NCBI GenBank assembly: GCA_030686115.1
Contig: CP131612.1
Span: 1,240,001 to 1,304,000 of the forward strand
Length of the DNA stretch: 64,000 nucleotides
Direction: 5' to 3'
Source: Psychrobacter cibarius
GTDB lineage: Bacteria; Pseudomonadota; Gammaproteobacteria; Pseudomonadales; Moraxellaceae
A program made the translations under genes and the position numbers. This document shows, piece by piece, positions 35,781 through 44,981 of the stretch. Below the pieces are notes generated by a model. The model saw only the letters and a program-made list of their open reading frames with translations. It was not told where the DNA came from and searched no databases. Numbering within the stretch: the stretch's first letter is position 1; every line of letters starts with the position of its first letter.

Positions 35781-36209
35781 TTGATTCCTTAACGTGATAG
35801 AAGATTATCGGTGGCTATCTAACGAGGGATGACATTAGGTACCGATACACAATGTTATGATTATTGACTAACCTGTAACATTACAACGCCATTATAATAC
35901 AAAACCATATTTACTGTAAGGTTTTAAACGCATATTAATGGCTTTTATGGCATAAATTTACCGTTAAAGGTATATTTGTTGAGGTAATTAAACATTACTT
36001 AGGACAGTTAGTATTTGTGAGGCAGGACTTAGATTCTATTATACGATGTTACACAGAGGTGCGGTGCTAGAATTTGGTCGATAGTCAATGATGCTAAACT
36101 CTCGCTGATATTTTTAGAATGTTAAAATGTCAAAAGCTTAGAGTCGGTAATGATAGTCTCATTACTTTTCGAATGAATAACGAGAGTGGGAAAAGAGGGG
36201 TAATATATT
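35781..36209. promoter_or_regulatory. Intergenic region upstream of ompW and the 75-aa protein
   Basis: 429 AT-rich bases between divergent genes. It should hold both promoters. A good AAGAGGGG ribosome site lies about 10 bases before the ATG at 36210. I see no repeat or conserved RNA element. Confidence 0.4.
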
Positions 36210-36437
36210 ATGCTTGGCTATTGTAGTAATTCTCCTCTACGCTGCACAAACGCACGTTCTGTAACGATATTGGATCGGATGGACTCTTGCTGTCCTGAAT
36301 GCAACTTATTTTTGCTGCCTGCTCAAGATATCAGTGAGCAATTACGTGCTGATGAACGATTCTTACGCTTCGCTATCATCGCCATTGTGCTGGTACTAAT
36401 TTTGTTTGCCTACATGTATTATTTAAATTTAGTATAA
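36210..36437 (+). CDS. Small zinc-ribbon/transmembrane protein
   Basis: 75 residues. An N-terminal cysteine cluster (C5, C12, C27, C28, C31 in CSNSPLRCTNARS..DSCCPECNLFLLPAQ) suggests a metal-binding ribbon. One transmembrane helix follows (AIIAIVLVLILFAYMYYLNLV) and ends at the stop codon. The predicted topology is ribbon in the cytoplasm with the C-terminus outside. From memory, the same kind of N-terminal ribbon-plus-helix module occurs at the front of some Acinetobacter/Psychrobacter envelope proteins that continue into periplasmic phosphate-binding or OmpA domains; here it stands alone. The strong ribosome site supports it being real. Confidence 0.65.
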   Translation: MLGYCSNSPLRCTNARSVTILDRMDSCCPECNLFLLPAQDISEQLRADERFLRFAIIAIVLVLILFAYMYYLNLV

Positions 36438-36618
36438 TCATCGATCATGATTCATACTAAATAAGCCAGTCCTTTCATTAGTAATACTCTAAGAGCACTA
36501 AATCGCTAAGTAGTGATGGGTATGAAATACTGATGGTGACCGAGCATTAATGTCATATTCTGTGATGACTGCTTTATTATATTAATATAAGACCGGTGTT
36601 TCACCGCATAGGGACGGC

Positions 36619-37602
36619 ATGCTATTCCAATCTATACGGCGCTTGCGTCTTTTCGTTTACGATATTCTGCAAAATGATGAGCACGATACGCTGTTTAGCC
36701 GTTGCGTTGACTATTTTTTAATATTTTTAATCATGACCAATGTAGCAGCGGTCATTGCTGAGTCGGTTGACAGTTGGTATTACCCTTATCAAGAGTATTT
36801 TACTTGGTTTGAAAATTTCTCTATCGTGGTGTTTTCTATTGAGTATTTGCTGCGTTTGTGGAGTGTGGCAGAGGAAAAGCCAGATAACACCACTTGGCGT
36901 CAGCGCTGGGAGTGGTTAAAAAGTCCTTCTGCGTTGATTGATTTAGTCGCCATTGCGCCAGCTTTCCTGAATTTCTTTGTTACGATTGATTTACGCTTCT
37001 TACGTATTTTACGTTTATTCCGAATTCTCAAACTGACCCGCTATTTTGCTTCGTTACGCATCTTATTGGTGGTCATTAGCAAAGAAAAAGGCTCGTTCCA
37101 AGCGGTTATTTTTATCTTAATAATTATGATTGTGACGGCCTCTAGCGGCATTTACTTGGTTGAAAACCACGCCCAGCCAGAAGAATTTGAGTCGATACCT
37201 AAAGCGATGTGGTGGGCGGTGGTGACGCTAACGACGGTGGGCTATGGCGATGTTACGCCGATTACCAATGCGGGTAAAATATTGGGTGCGGTTATTACCA
37301 TATTAGGTGTGGGTCTGGCGGCATTACCTGCAGGTATTTTAGCGACTGGTTTGGCAAATGAGCTTGCTCAGCGCCGTGAAGAGCTTGAACAGGACTTTCG
37401 AGCACAGTTGATTGATAGTGATTTTGATTTGGTGAAAAATCAGATGATGATCGATAAAATTCGCCGTGAGCTGGGACTGGATAAAGAGCAGGCGCAAAAT
37501 ATCGTATTACAGGTATTACGCGAACAAGAGCTTGAGCGCCGCGAAAGAGAAGTGGAAGAACGACAAAAGAACTTTTGCCCACATTGCGGTGAACCACTGT
37601 AA
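36619..37602 (+). CDS. Voltage-gated-type potassium channel (ion transporter family)
   Basis: 327 residues with six membrane helices. S4 carries regularly spaced arginines (LRFLRILRLFRILKLTRY, about 125-143). The pore has the K+ selectivity filter TTVGYGD (205-211). After the last helix (GVGLAALPAGILATGLANEL) a cytoplasmic helical, charged region runs to a C-terminal zinc-knuckle-like FCPHCGEPL (319-327). It would carry K+ across the inner membrane. It is a single gene followed by a strong terminator. Confidence 0.92.
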   Translation: MLFQSIRRLRLFVYDILQNDEHDTLFSRCVDYFLIFLIMTNVAAVIAESVDSWYYPYQEYFTWFENFSIVVFSIEYLLRLWSVAEEKPDNTTWRQRWEWLKSPSALIDLVAIAPAFLNFFVTIDLRFLRILRLFRILKLTRYFASLRILLVVISKEKGSFQAVIFILIIMIVTASSGIYLVENHAQPEEFESIPKAMWWAVVTLTTVGYGDVTPITNAGKILGAVITILGVGLAALPAGILATGLANELAQRREELEQDFRAQLIDSDFDLVKNQMMIDKIRRELGLDKEQAQNIVLQVLREQELERREREVEERQKNFCPHCGEPL

Positions 37603-37650
37603 GTCTTTTATAGTAATTATTTTAGGTTTCAAAAAATGGATATGTAAGAA

Positions 37651-37686
37651 AAGGGTGCAACGTGATCAGAACGTTGCACCCTTTTT
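37651..37686. terminator. Bidirectional intrinsic terminator
   Basis: A perfect 13-bp stem (AAGGGTGCAACGT / ACGTTGCACCCTT) followed by T-runs on both sides. It lies between the convergent channel gene and the TerD gene. Confidence 0.92.
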
Positions 37687-37715
37687 ATTAGCAATAAAAG
37701 GATAGTTTATGGTAT

Positions 37716-38363
37716 TTAGATAGCTTGTGGAATGGGTAGCGCACGTGCCAATTCATGGGCGACTTGCTGCGCCGCCGTTGCTAAATCTTCGGCAGGAAGG
37801 GGTAAGTTTTGCAGTGTGAGATGCCAATCATCCACTTCTCGGCGTAAATGTGCCACCCAAAGCGTCGTGCAATCACGTGGCAGTTGCTTTAGATTGACTT
37901 CAAAACATCGATTGCCTTCATCATCGCTTAGATGAATCTCGCCTTTTTTGACTCTTGAAAACGGATGACCGTGGTAAGAGTTGGCTATCATAGCAATGTG
38001 GGTGATATGTGCTGGGATTTTATCTAAGTAAAGCCTGATTTGCTCTTGGTCAAGAGGTGCCAAATACATCGCTTGTTCGCCGCGATCTTTGCCATTGAGA
38101 CTGTCGCCTTGATGTTTCACTGATTCCGCTTTATCGCGCAATTGTTTGAACCAAACGATATCACTGATGGTGCAATTTTCGTCATATAGTACGCAAGCCA
38201 AATCAATATCAATAGCGCTCTGGTTTTTTTTAAAGCGCTTAAACATGCCTTTTGGCTCAATCTTGGTAAATTCATAGTTTAGCGCAAAAAATAAGGTTCC
38301 AGCATCTAAGCCCAGTCCTCTTAAACTGTCTGACAGTAATGGCAATGAGGCAGTGGTCGGCAT
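37716..38363 (-). CDS. TerD-domain protein
   Basis: 215 residues. The core matches the TerD pattern: AIDIDLACVLYDENCTISDIVWFKQLRDKAESVKHQGDSLNG, then IRLYLDKIPAHITHIAMIANSYHGHPFSRVKKGEIHLSDDEGN. These positions carry the Asp residues used for calcium binding in the family, including the D-x-D pair and the GD of the HxGD segment. TerD proteins are linked to tellurite resistance and stress responses, but no other ter genes are present, so the role here is open. A TAAGGA ribosome site precedes the ATG. The WYL regulator lies 88 bases upstream on the same strand. Confidence 0.85.
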   Translation of the reverse strand: MPTTASLPLLSDSLRGLGLDAGTLFFALNYEFTKIEPKGMFKRFKKNQSAIDIDLACVLYDENCTISDIVWFKQLRDKAESVKHQGDSLNGKDRGEQAMYLAPLDQEQIRLYLDKIPAHITHIAMIANSYHGHPFSRVKKGEIHLSDDEGNRCFEVNLKQLPRDCTTLWVAHLRREVDDWHLTLQNLPLPAEDLATAAQQVAHELARALPIPQAI

Positions 38364-38451
38364 AACATTCCTTATCTATTTTCGTTCTTTATTTTTAAAT
38401 AGTGGTAATCGTCTGAATACGGTTAGATTTGAGCGTCATTACTCGCAGTTG

Positions 38452-39570
38452 TTATTTATGATCAAAAAACTTATCCAATACGGCTTGATGTAACAATGCT
38501 GGTTTGGCATTCAATAAACCATTGCCAAAACCACGCAACCACCAAACCAGTTGCGACGTTAGGTTGACAGTGGCTTGAATGGTCAGCGTGTCATCATCCA
38601 ACGTAACAGTTTGATCGTCACTGAGCTTGCTTTCAGTCAGGCTTTTGCCCGCTTGTTTGGTGAATTGTAGCTCAATAGCGGTGTTTTTGCCATGATTAGG
38701 CAGCTCACCGAATAAGGGATGGCTAAAGCCCATACCACCCGCATCCAAATAAGTATCGAGTTGGAAACTCTCAGGTGTTTGTGCGGCGCTTTCAAGAATG
38801 TCAACGCTAGCAAATCGATGTAGGGCAAAGGTACGAATGGTAAAGTTTGGATCATCAGTACGAGTTGCCAGCAGATAAATAATCACACCGCGCTGGATGA
38901 TAGCGATGGGATTCAAAAGATATTCACTGGCCTGTGATTTATTGCTGCGGGTATAGCTGGCTTTGATTTGTAATTGATAAAATAGCGCATGGTAAATATT
39001 GTCTTTGCTATCCAAGTCAATATGCGGCGCGATTAGTGGCTGAGTGGCAGGCTCGATACGCACTCTGTCGATCCATGAATGGGTGACTTTACTGTTTTTT
39101 AGCTGCCGCCTTGCCAAGTCAAACCACGGGAATAATTCATCTAAAATAACAGGTGGTAGTAGCTGAGTTAGATTGGCTTCAACCATATTAAAGGCGACTG
39201 CTTGCGATAGATTCATGTGCGGTAAGCTTTGGAGTGGCGCGTCATCACGCCAGCGCCAGCCTTGCGGGTTGGCGTTGTTTTTTTCTATGGGAAAGCGTTT
39301 TGCCAGCGCATTTAAGTCGCGCTGGACAGTGCGTAGGCTGATGTCAAAGCCTGCCATCATCAGCTGCTCGTAGATATGGGTTGTGCCCACCCAGCGGTTG
39401 CGCTGTAGTTGCGATAGCACTTGCCACTGGCGCGCTGTCGTCGCCGCGCCATGGCGATTATCGTTATTATCTTCTGAGACATGACTGTCCGCTGCCGCTA
39501 CAGTATTAGCTTGCTCAACAGAGCTCGTTTGAGCATGAGAGTGGTCGGCGTCAGTAGAATGTACAGTCAT
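38452..39570 (-). CDS. WYL-domain transcriptional regulator
   Basis: 372 residues. A Ser/Ala/Asp-rich N-terminal 45 residues precede a winged helix-turn-helix (VLSQLQRNRWVGTTHIYEQLMMAGFDISLRTVQRDLNALAKRFPIE). A WYL domain follows (IKASYTRSNKSQASEYLLNPIAIIQRGVIIYLLATRTDDPNFTIRTFALHRFASVDIL) and then a C-terminal WCX-like extension. WYL regulators often sense nucleic acid or nucleotide ligands. No defence genes are adjacent. The TerD gene immediately downstream on the same strand is the obvious candidate co-transcribed partner. Confidence 0.88.
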   Translation of the reverse strand: MTVHSTDADHSHAQTSSVEQANTVAAADSHVSEDNNDNRHGAATTARQWQVLSQLQRNRWVGTTHIYEQLMMAGFDISLRTVQRDLNALAKRFPIEKNNANPQGWRWRDDAPLQSLPHMNLSQAVAFNMVEANLTQLLPPVILDELFPWFDLARRQLKNSKVTHSWIDRVRIEPATQPLIAPHIDLDSKDNIYHALFYQLQIKASYTRSNKSQASEYLLNPIAIIQRGVIIYLLATRTDDPNFTIRTFALHRFASVDILESAAQTPESFQLDTYLDAGGMGFSHPLFGELPNHGKNTAIELQFTKQAGKSLTESKLSDDQTVTLDDDTLTIQATVNLTSQLVWWLRGFGNGLLNAKPALLHQAVLDKFFDHK

Positions 39571-39662
39571 TAAGCGATAACCTTTATGAAATTACGAGTT
39601 GGCTTTTGTATAGCTTAGCGGAGTATTAACCATTCATCATCGCAGAAAAGCATCGTAGCGTC

Positions 39663-39682
39663 TAGGGCATGTCTTAAATTAG
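39663..39682. repeat. Solo MITE/IS-like end
   Basis: TAGGGCATGTCTTAAATTAG closely resembles the terminal repeat of the MITE at 43.8 kb (TAGGGCGTGTCTTTAATTC). I find no matching partner end nearby, so it is either a relic or chance. Confidence 0.35.
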
Positions 39683-39735
39683 CACACTGACTTATTGATT
39701 GGTTTTGACAAGGCTAAATTTCACTATAAATCAGC

Positions 39736-42597
39736 TTATATGGCGTCAATGGGCGTTTTAGTGGCATTGTTATCGATACCTTGATTGATGCTTTGGTTGA
39801 TACCTTGATCATCATTTATACTGACTTCGTTGTGCTCCGCCTTGTCTTTGTGTTTTTCCTTTTTTCTCTTGTCCCGTTTTTTTTGACGTTTTGCTTTCTG
39901 CTTTTTTTTATCTTTCTTTTTGGACTTTTTATCATTAATATCATCGTCATTGTTATCTTGATTTTCATCCCATAACATCAGACGACTTAAAACTTTGCCA
40001 AATAACGTGTCTTTACGATAGCGACCTTTCTTGTTCATGGTATCGATAGGTAAACCAGTCATCAGCGTCAAGGCTTCGCTCAGTGTATAGACACCATAAA
40101 TATGAAATTCGTTCGCTTTGACGGCAGCAATGATGTCGTCACGCAGCATGAGCTGTTTGACATTGGCCATTGGAATGACCACGCCTTGCTGCCCAGTCAA
40201 TTCTTGCTCGCGGCATGCATCAAAGAATCCGGCGATTTTAGAATTGATGCCACCAACCGCTTGCACTTCGCCCAATTGGTTCATAGAGCCAGTAATGGCA
40301 AATGATTGATCAATCGGTACGTTTGCTAAGGCAGATAGCAGCGCACAGCCTTCGCTGACGGTGGCACTATCGCCATCGATGTGGGCGTAGCTTTGCTCAA
40401 AAGCGAGCGAGGCGCTAAAGTTGAGCGCATGATGTTGGCTGAATAAGGCGCGCAAATAGCTGGTCATAATCAGCATGCCTTTGGCGTGTAAACTACCGCC
40501 CAAATCTACATCACGCTCGATATCGAGAATCTCACCGGTACCGATATTTGGTTGAATGACGGCAGTCAGGCGGGCGGGCATGCCAAACTCGCTATCGGCA
40601 TAGCTGACCACTGTCAGCGCATTGACTTGTCCGACCGCGCTGCCTGTGGTTTGAATAAGCTGCTGACCGTTTTTTAGCTCATCCCAATAGAGGTCACGCA
40701 GGTATCCTGAACGCTCGTCCATATCATCGATGGCTTGTGTGACATGATAGGCATTGACAATGTTTTTTCCGCTTAAATGCGCGTGGCGGTTAGACTCATG
40801 CAACAGCTTGATTAATAAATCACTGTGCAAGCTTAAGCGGTCTTGGTCTTCTGCTTGTAAGCTTAAATGCTCAAGTAGGGCAGCTTGCGCGCTACGATCA
40901 AACGGATAGAGATTGGCATAGTCAATGATGTCAGCCATTTTCGCGACTAACGCCAATTCATGCTCACTGCTGCGAGGCACATCATCGTGAAAATCTGCAC
41001 GTACTTTAAATACCGCATCAAACTCAGGCTCAAGCTCTAACAGCTCATAATATAAGTCTGCTTCACCAAGCAAAATCACTTTAACATCAAGGTCAATGGG
41101 GGCAGGTGCTAACGATAAGCTACCTGTTAAGGTTAGCATTTGTTCAAGGCTTGAGAGTTTGATTTTGCGTGATTGTAGCGCCCGCTTGAGACCCTGCCAA
41201 GCATACGGATGCTCAAGTAAGTGACTCGCTTCTAATAGTAAATAACCACCATTGGCACGGTGTAGAGCACCTGCTCGAATCATACTGACATCAGTGGTGA
41301 CCGTGCCCAATTGGGTGATTTGCTCGACATGACCCAATAAGTTCAAATGCGTTGGCAAGTCTTCAAAGATGACGGGTGCACCGTCGTCCGGCATGTGACT
41401 GACAATGACGTTGACCGCATAGCGACTTGGGGTTGTGGCCAAAACTGCTGTCACAAACTCTTCGTCATCGCCATTGACGATGCGCTCGACATGCGTAACC
41501 ATGTCGGCAAATACGGTCTTGAGATAATCAATGACCAGCGGGTGACTGGCAAATTGCTCATAAACAGGGGCAAATAAAGGTTGCAGTGCACGACGTGCAA
41601 TATTGCGATGCAGGGCTTCTATCGCATTATTGGCTTCGTCTTCTAACTGCTCTAACGCGATGGTCAACTGACTTAAGCGTTTTTGCATATGGTTTTTTTG
41701 AACAAAGTTATTTAACTCAGCTTCGTATTCACTATTGCCGTATTCAGTATTGCTTTCATTCTGCTCTGCATTCGTAGGATCGTTATACTCGGTGCTAGAA
41801 ATGCTCGCTTTGCTACTATTATCGCTCACGGATTTATTTTTATGGCTAGCAGATAATTTATCATCACCACCACTAGTTTCTGTCGCGAGTTGACTGGGAT
41901 GTACAAACACTGCTTTATTATCAAAGGAGCGAAACGTCAACGCCAAATCATATTGTTTGCCTTCTGCATTGAGCACATCATAAGCCTGACTTTCTTTTTG
42001 ATGTGTGTCATTTTTGATGGCTTCGATTTTGCTTTGATATTGGTCACTACGAAAGCGTTGGCTCAATCGTTTTTTGGCTTGTTGCCATAATTGATTGACT
42101 TGCTGCTGCAATAAGGAGGCTTGCCCCGCAGGTAGTCGCAGCGCTAAAGGGGTACGTGGATCGGTAAAATTATGCACATATACCCAGTCGTCAGGTGTGG
42201 GTGCATCGGCGGCAATACGCGTTAGCAAGCGGCTGATGACGGTGCGTTTGCCCAAGCCATTTTCACCAGCCGCAAACACATGATAGCCACTGGCTTTGAT
42301 ATCTAAAGCTGTTTGTAAGGCTTTTAGTGCACGCTGCTGACCAAAGCCAACGTCTAGATCTGGTGCCGTGCGAGTATCCGAGGGTAATTCATCAGGGTCG
42401 CTATAGCGTTTTAGTTGCTCAGCGGTGACAAGGCAGCGCTGCTTGATATCAATAAAGCATGGATGCGGTGCATTCGGTGTTGCTGATTTGGTGCTTTTTA
42501 ATTCAATGATGGGTGTTGCCATATTATTAGCGTCTTTTTTATTAGCGTCTCTTGATAATTGAGAGGTAGGGATGTGTGGCTGTTCGGTCATAGGCAT
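39736..42597 (-). CDS. Lon-like ATP-dependent protease (LonB/AAA_32 type) with a basic C-terminal tail
   Basis: About 953 residues if it starts at MPMTEQ (42597). An open frame extends to 42702, but the extra 35 residues look unlike the family. An N-terminal ATP-binding part has GLGKRTVISRLL (Walker A). A linker with low-complexity Ser/Asn/Glu sequence follows, then LLLEASHLLEHPYAWQGLKRAL. The proteolytic domain has the catalytic Ser in GDSATVSEGCALLSALANVP and the Lys in VGGINSKIAGFF, both of the Lon dyad. The last ~75 residues are almost entirely charged (DKKSKKKDKKKQKAKRQKK and onward) and are not part of the fold. It is the ATP-dependent protease class common beside or instead of Lon in gammaproteobacteria. 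Confidence 0.88.
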   Translation of the reverse strand: MPMTEQPHIPTSQLSRDANKKDANNMATPIIELKSTKSATPNAPHPCFIDIKQRCLVTAEQLKRYSDPDELPSDTRTAPDLDVGFGQQRALKALQTALDIKASGYHVFAAGENGLGKRTVISRLLTRIAADAPTPDDWVYVHNFTDPRTPLALRLPAGQASLLQQQVNQLWQQAKKRLSQRFRSDQYQSKIEAIKNDTHQKESQAYDVLNAEGKQYDLALTFRSFDNKAVFVHPSQLATETSGGDDKLSASHKNKSVSDNSSKASISSTEYNDPTNAEQNESNTEYGNSEYEAELNNFVQKNHMQKRLSQLTIALEQLEDEANNAIEALHRNIARRALQPLFAPVYEQFASHPLVIDYLKTVFADMVTHVERIVNGDDEEFVTAVLATTPSRYAVNVIVSHMPDDGAPVIFEDLPTHLNLLGHVEQITQLGTVTTDVSMIRAGALHRANGGYLLLEASHLLEHPYAWQGLKRALQSRKIKLSSLEQMLTLTGSLSLAPAPIDLDVKVILLGEADLYYELLELEPEFDAVFKVRADFHDDVPRSSEHELALVAKMADIIDYANLYPFDRSAQAALLEHLSLQAEDQDRLSLHSDLLIKLLHESNRHAHLSGKNIVNAYHVTQAIDDMDERSGYLRDLYWDELKNGQQLIQTTGSAVGQVNALTVVSYADSEFGMPARLTAVIQPNIGTGEILDIERDVDLGGSLHAKGMLIMTSYLRALFSQHHALNFSASLAFEQSYAHIDGDSATVSEGCALLSALANVPIDQSFAITGSMNQLGEVQAVGGINSKIAGFFDACREQELTGQQGVVIPMANVKQLMLRDDIIAAVKANEFHIYGVYTLSEALTLMTGLPIDTMNKKGRYRKDTLFGKVLSRLMLWDENQDNNDDDINDKKSKKKDKKKQKAKRQKKRDKRKKEKHKDKAEHNEVSINDDQGINQSINQGIDNNATKTPIDAI

Positions 42598-42930
42598 AAA
42601 GTATATCGTTTGTAGAAAGTGGCGTGGTAATATTGATTGTTGTGCTAAATTTTTAGTACTGAGCTTGATTATTAATACAGATATTTTACAAGATATAGCC
42701 ATGCTTTAGATAAATCATTAAAAGCAGTTTTGTATCATTAGCAAGGTCTGTTAAAAATGTATGGATAAGCAATCATTCACTATCATTTAGGACGATCAAA
42801 GAACAATAACGCCTCAATATAGGCTCAGATAGTATAAGATGTCTCACATTGGCGCAATCTGCAACTATTCAATGGGCAGACTGCATGATAAAATAGACGG
42901 TTCACATGTCAAAACTGGATAACTCGTTGT
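42598..42930. promoter_or_regulatory. Divergent intergenic region between Lon-like protease and rsmG
   Basis: 333 bases. If the longer protease start at 42702 is used, the gap shrinks to about 230 bases. It must contain both promoters. No repeat, RNA or parS-like palindrome is visible. Confidence 0.4.
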
Positions 42931-43647
42931 ATGTCAGACTTTACTAAAACATCTTCATCTTCTGCTCACACGGGCAATATCCGTATTGATCCGACTGGCT
43001 TTGTAAAGCTTGGCGCACAGTTGCCAGCGCTGGCGAATACCTTGGCACAAGCAGTCAATGAGCTCAAGTTATCCTTGAGTGAGACGCAGCAGCGCACATT
43101 ATTATTGTACTTAGACCAGCTTTTGTTGTGGAATAAAGCGTATAATCTGACCGCCATCACTGATCCAGAAGAGGCTTTGATCAAACATATAATCGATTGT
43201 TTGGCTATTATAACGCATTTACCGTCAGGGTCACTGTTAGATATTGGCACAGGGGCAGGGATGCCAGCGGTTATCATCGCGATTTGTCAGCCAGAGCGTC
43301 AATGCACCGCACTTGATAGTAATCAGAAAAAAATTCGTTTTATTAAGCAAATCAGCAGCGAGCTTGGCTTGAATAATATGCAGCCAATCGCTTCTCGTAT
43401 CGAGGCGCATGAAGCCAGCTATGACGTTGTGACTTCTAGAGCCTTTGCCAGTTTGATCGATTTTGTCGAAGTGGCTCAGCCGCGCTTAGCAGAAACAGGT
43501 TACCTATGCGCGATGAAAGGCAAAGCACCAAGTGATGAAGAACTACAAGCACTAGACAATGACTGGCATATTAAGACGATTAAGCTTAAAGTGCCTCGTT
43601 TACATGATAGTCGTCATTTAATTGAATTGTCCTATAAAAATGTCTAA
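42931..43647 (+). CDS. rsmG: 16S rRNA (guanine(527)-N7)-methyltransferase
   Basis: 238 residues. It has a SAM-binding motif (LLDIGTGAGMPAVIIAICQP, about 100-119), the family-typical LLWNKAYNLTAITDPEEALIKHIIDCLAI and VVTSRAFASLIDF. It methylates G527 of 16S rRNA. An N-terminal extension of about 35 residues (TSSSSAHTGNIRIDPTGF) precedes the domain. The usual neighbour mnmG (gidA) is absent, but parA and parB follow, as in most bacteria. A MITE lies between rsmG and parA. Confidence 0.95.
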   Translation: MSDFTKTSSSSAHTGNIRIDPTGFVKLGAQLPALANTLAQAVNELKLSLSETQQRTLLLYLDQLLLWNKAYNLTAITDPEEALIKHIIDCLAIITHLPSGSLLDIGTGAGMPAVIIAICQPERQCTALDSNQKKIRFIKQISSELGLNNMQPIASRIEAHEASYDVVTSRAFASLIDFVEVAQPRLAETGYLCAMKGKAPSDEELQALDNDWHIKTIKLKVPRLHDSRHLIELSYKNV

Positions 43648-44044
43648 GCTATGAACACCTTTTAAATGATACGTGTCGGTGACACATAGTTTTGTTGATA
43701 TCTGAATGGCAAGATATTCAAAATATGGTGATACAGATAGTGCTAATTGTATAGAGATACTCGTACTGTTTACACTTATGAGTAGGGCGTGTCTTCATTT
43801 CAAAAATGGAGATAAAAATGAGATAAATTGCCGTCAAACAAGAAAAATAGCGTAGATAATATCGGGATATTAACAAGCTATTTGACGATGTTTGGCAATA
43901 TTTATCCATTTTTAGCCCATTTAGATGACTATTGAGTGAATTAAAGACACGCCCTATGATGCTATGCAAAGTTTAGCGAAAAATTGATTGTGTAAGCCAA
44001 AAGTAAAATAACAGTAATAGACCCTAATTAAATTGAGTGAGTGT
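43648..44044. other. Gap between rsmG and parA
   Basis: 397 bases. Most of it is the 174-base MITE at 43783-43956. The remainder is AT-rich and non-coding, and probably carries the parA promoter. Confidence 0.6.
43783..43956 (+). mobile_element. MITE, copy 1 (174 bp, non-coding)
   Basis: Bounded by inverted ends of about 20 bases with two mismatches, starting TAGGGCGTGTCTT. The interior is strongly foldback: CGTCAAA is matched by TTTGACG, with a central AATATCGGGATATT palindrome. A diverged full copy is at 53157-53321 and a degenerate one near 60232. The outer 10 bases equal those of the IS5-family element at 34.1 kb, so a related transposase may move it. An 83-codon minus-strand frame across it is spurious. 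Confidence 0.85.
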
Positions 44045-44824
44045 ATGGAAATCATAGCAATTGCGAATCAAAAAGGCGGCGTGGGTAAAACCACGACGGC
44101 AGTAAATTTGACCGCCAGCTTGGCTGCGAAGCGCAAGCATGTACTGCTGATTGACTTAGACCCACAGGGTAATGCGACAAGTGGTACAGGTGTGGACAAA
44201 AACGAGCTAGCCCTGACGATAGCAGATGTGTTGCTTGATGGAATATCGCTATCTGATGCTATTATTACCAGTCCAGCAGGGTTTGATGTGATCGGTGCCA
44301 ATCGTGATTTGGCTGGCATGGATATCACCCTAATGAATAAGACCAATAGTCATGAGCTGCTTAAAACAGCAATGGTGGCATTGGTCAATGATCAGATAGC
44401 TGCTAAAAAACCTGCTTACGATTATGTGGTTATAGACTGTGCACCCAGTTTGAATTTGTTGACGATTAATGCGTTAGTTGCTACAGATAGCGTTATTATT
44501 CCGATGCAGTGTGAATACTATGCACTAGAAGGCTTGGCTGATTTGTCGCAGACGATTGAGCGCTTGACGGAATTGAATCCAAAGCTATATATCCGCGGCG
44601 TGGTGAGAACATTATTTGATGCACGCAATACACTGGCTCGCGACGTGTCTGCCGAGCTGGAAGCACACTTTGGCGATATTATGTATAAAACTCATATTCC
44701 AAGAAATATTCGCTTGGCAGAAGCGCCAGCACATGGTTTGCCAGTTATCGCTTATGAGAGATGGTCAAAAGGTGCGCGCGCTTATCAAAAATTGGCGGCT
44801 GAAATCATGAAACAAAGTGACTAA
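44045..44824 (+). CDS. parA: Chromosome partitioning ATPase ParA (Soj)
   Basis: 259 residues. A deviant Walker A motif KGGVGKTTTAVNL near the N-terminus, Walker B-type VVIDCAPSLNLLTINAL, and the family IPRNIRLAEAPAHGLPV are present. It drives segregation of the chromosome origin together with ParB. I place the start at ATG 44045; a TTG at 44033 would add four residues and gives no better ribosome site. parB follows after 157 bases on the same strand. Confidence 0.94.
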   Translation: MEIIAIANQKGGVGKTTTAVNLTASLAAKRKHVLLIDLDPQGNATSGTGVDKNELALTIADVLLDGISLSDAIITSPAGFDVIGANRDLAGMDITLMNKTNSHELLKTAMVALVNDQIAAKKPAYDYVVIDCAPSLNLLTINALVATDSVIIPMQCEYYALEGLADLSQTIERLTELNPKLYIRGVVRTLFDARNTLARDVSAELEAHFGDIMYKTHIPRNIRLAEAPAHGLPVIAYERWSKGARAYQKLAAEIMKQSD

Positions 44825-44981
44825 TATGCATGCATGTATGCATGTTTTTTAGCACCAATGATAGACTGCAAGCAAAAGCGTGCAAACAGATATTGAACAT
44901 TGAATATTGTATTTATGAGTAATGAGTAAGCTGTATTAATAATTATTTGGCTTTTATTTTAGCGTTAGAGGATAGGTAATC

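Noticed and set aside
36577-36590. TTATATTAATATAA palindrome before the K+ channel gene
   Set aside because: Pure A/T palindrome in AT-rich DNA; likely chance, not supported as an operator.
43718-43969. Minus-strand ORF of 83 codons across MITE copy 1, with peptide matching another ORF at 52987-53274
   Set aside because: The two ORFs look homologous only because both lie in copies of the same MITE. No ribosome site or family resemblance; repeat by-product.
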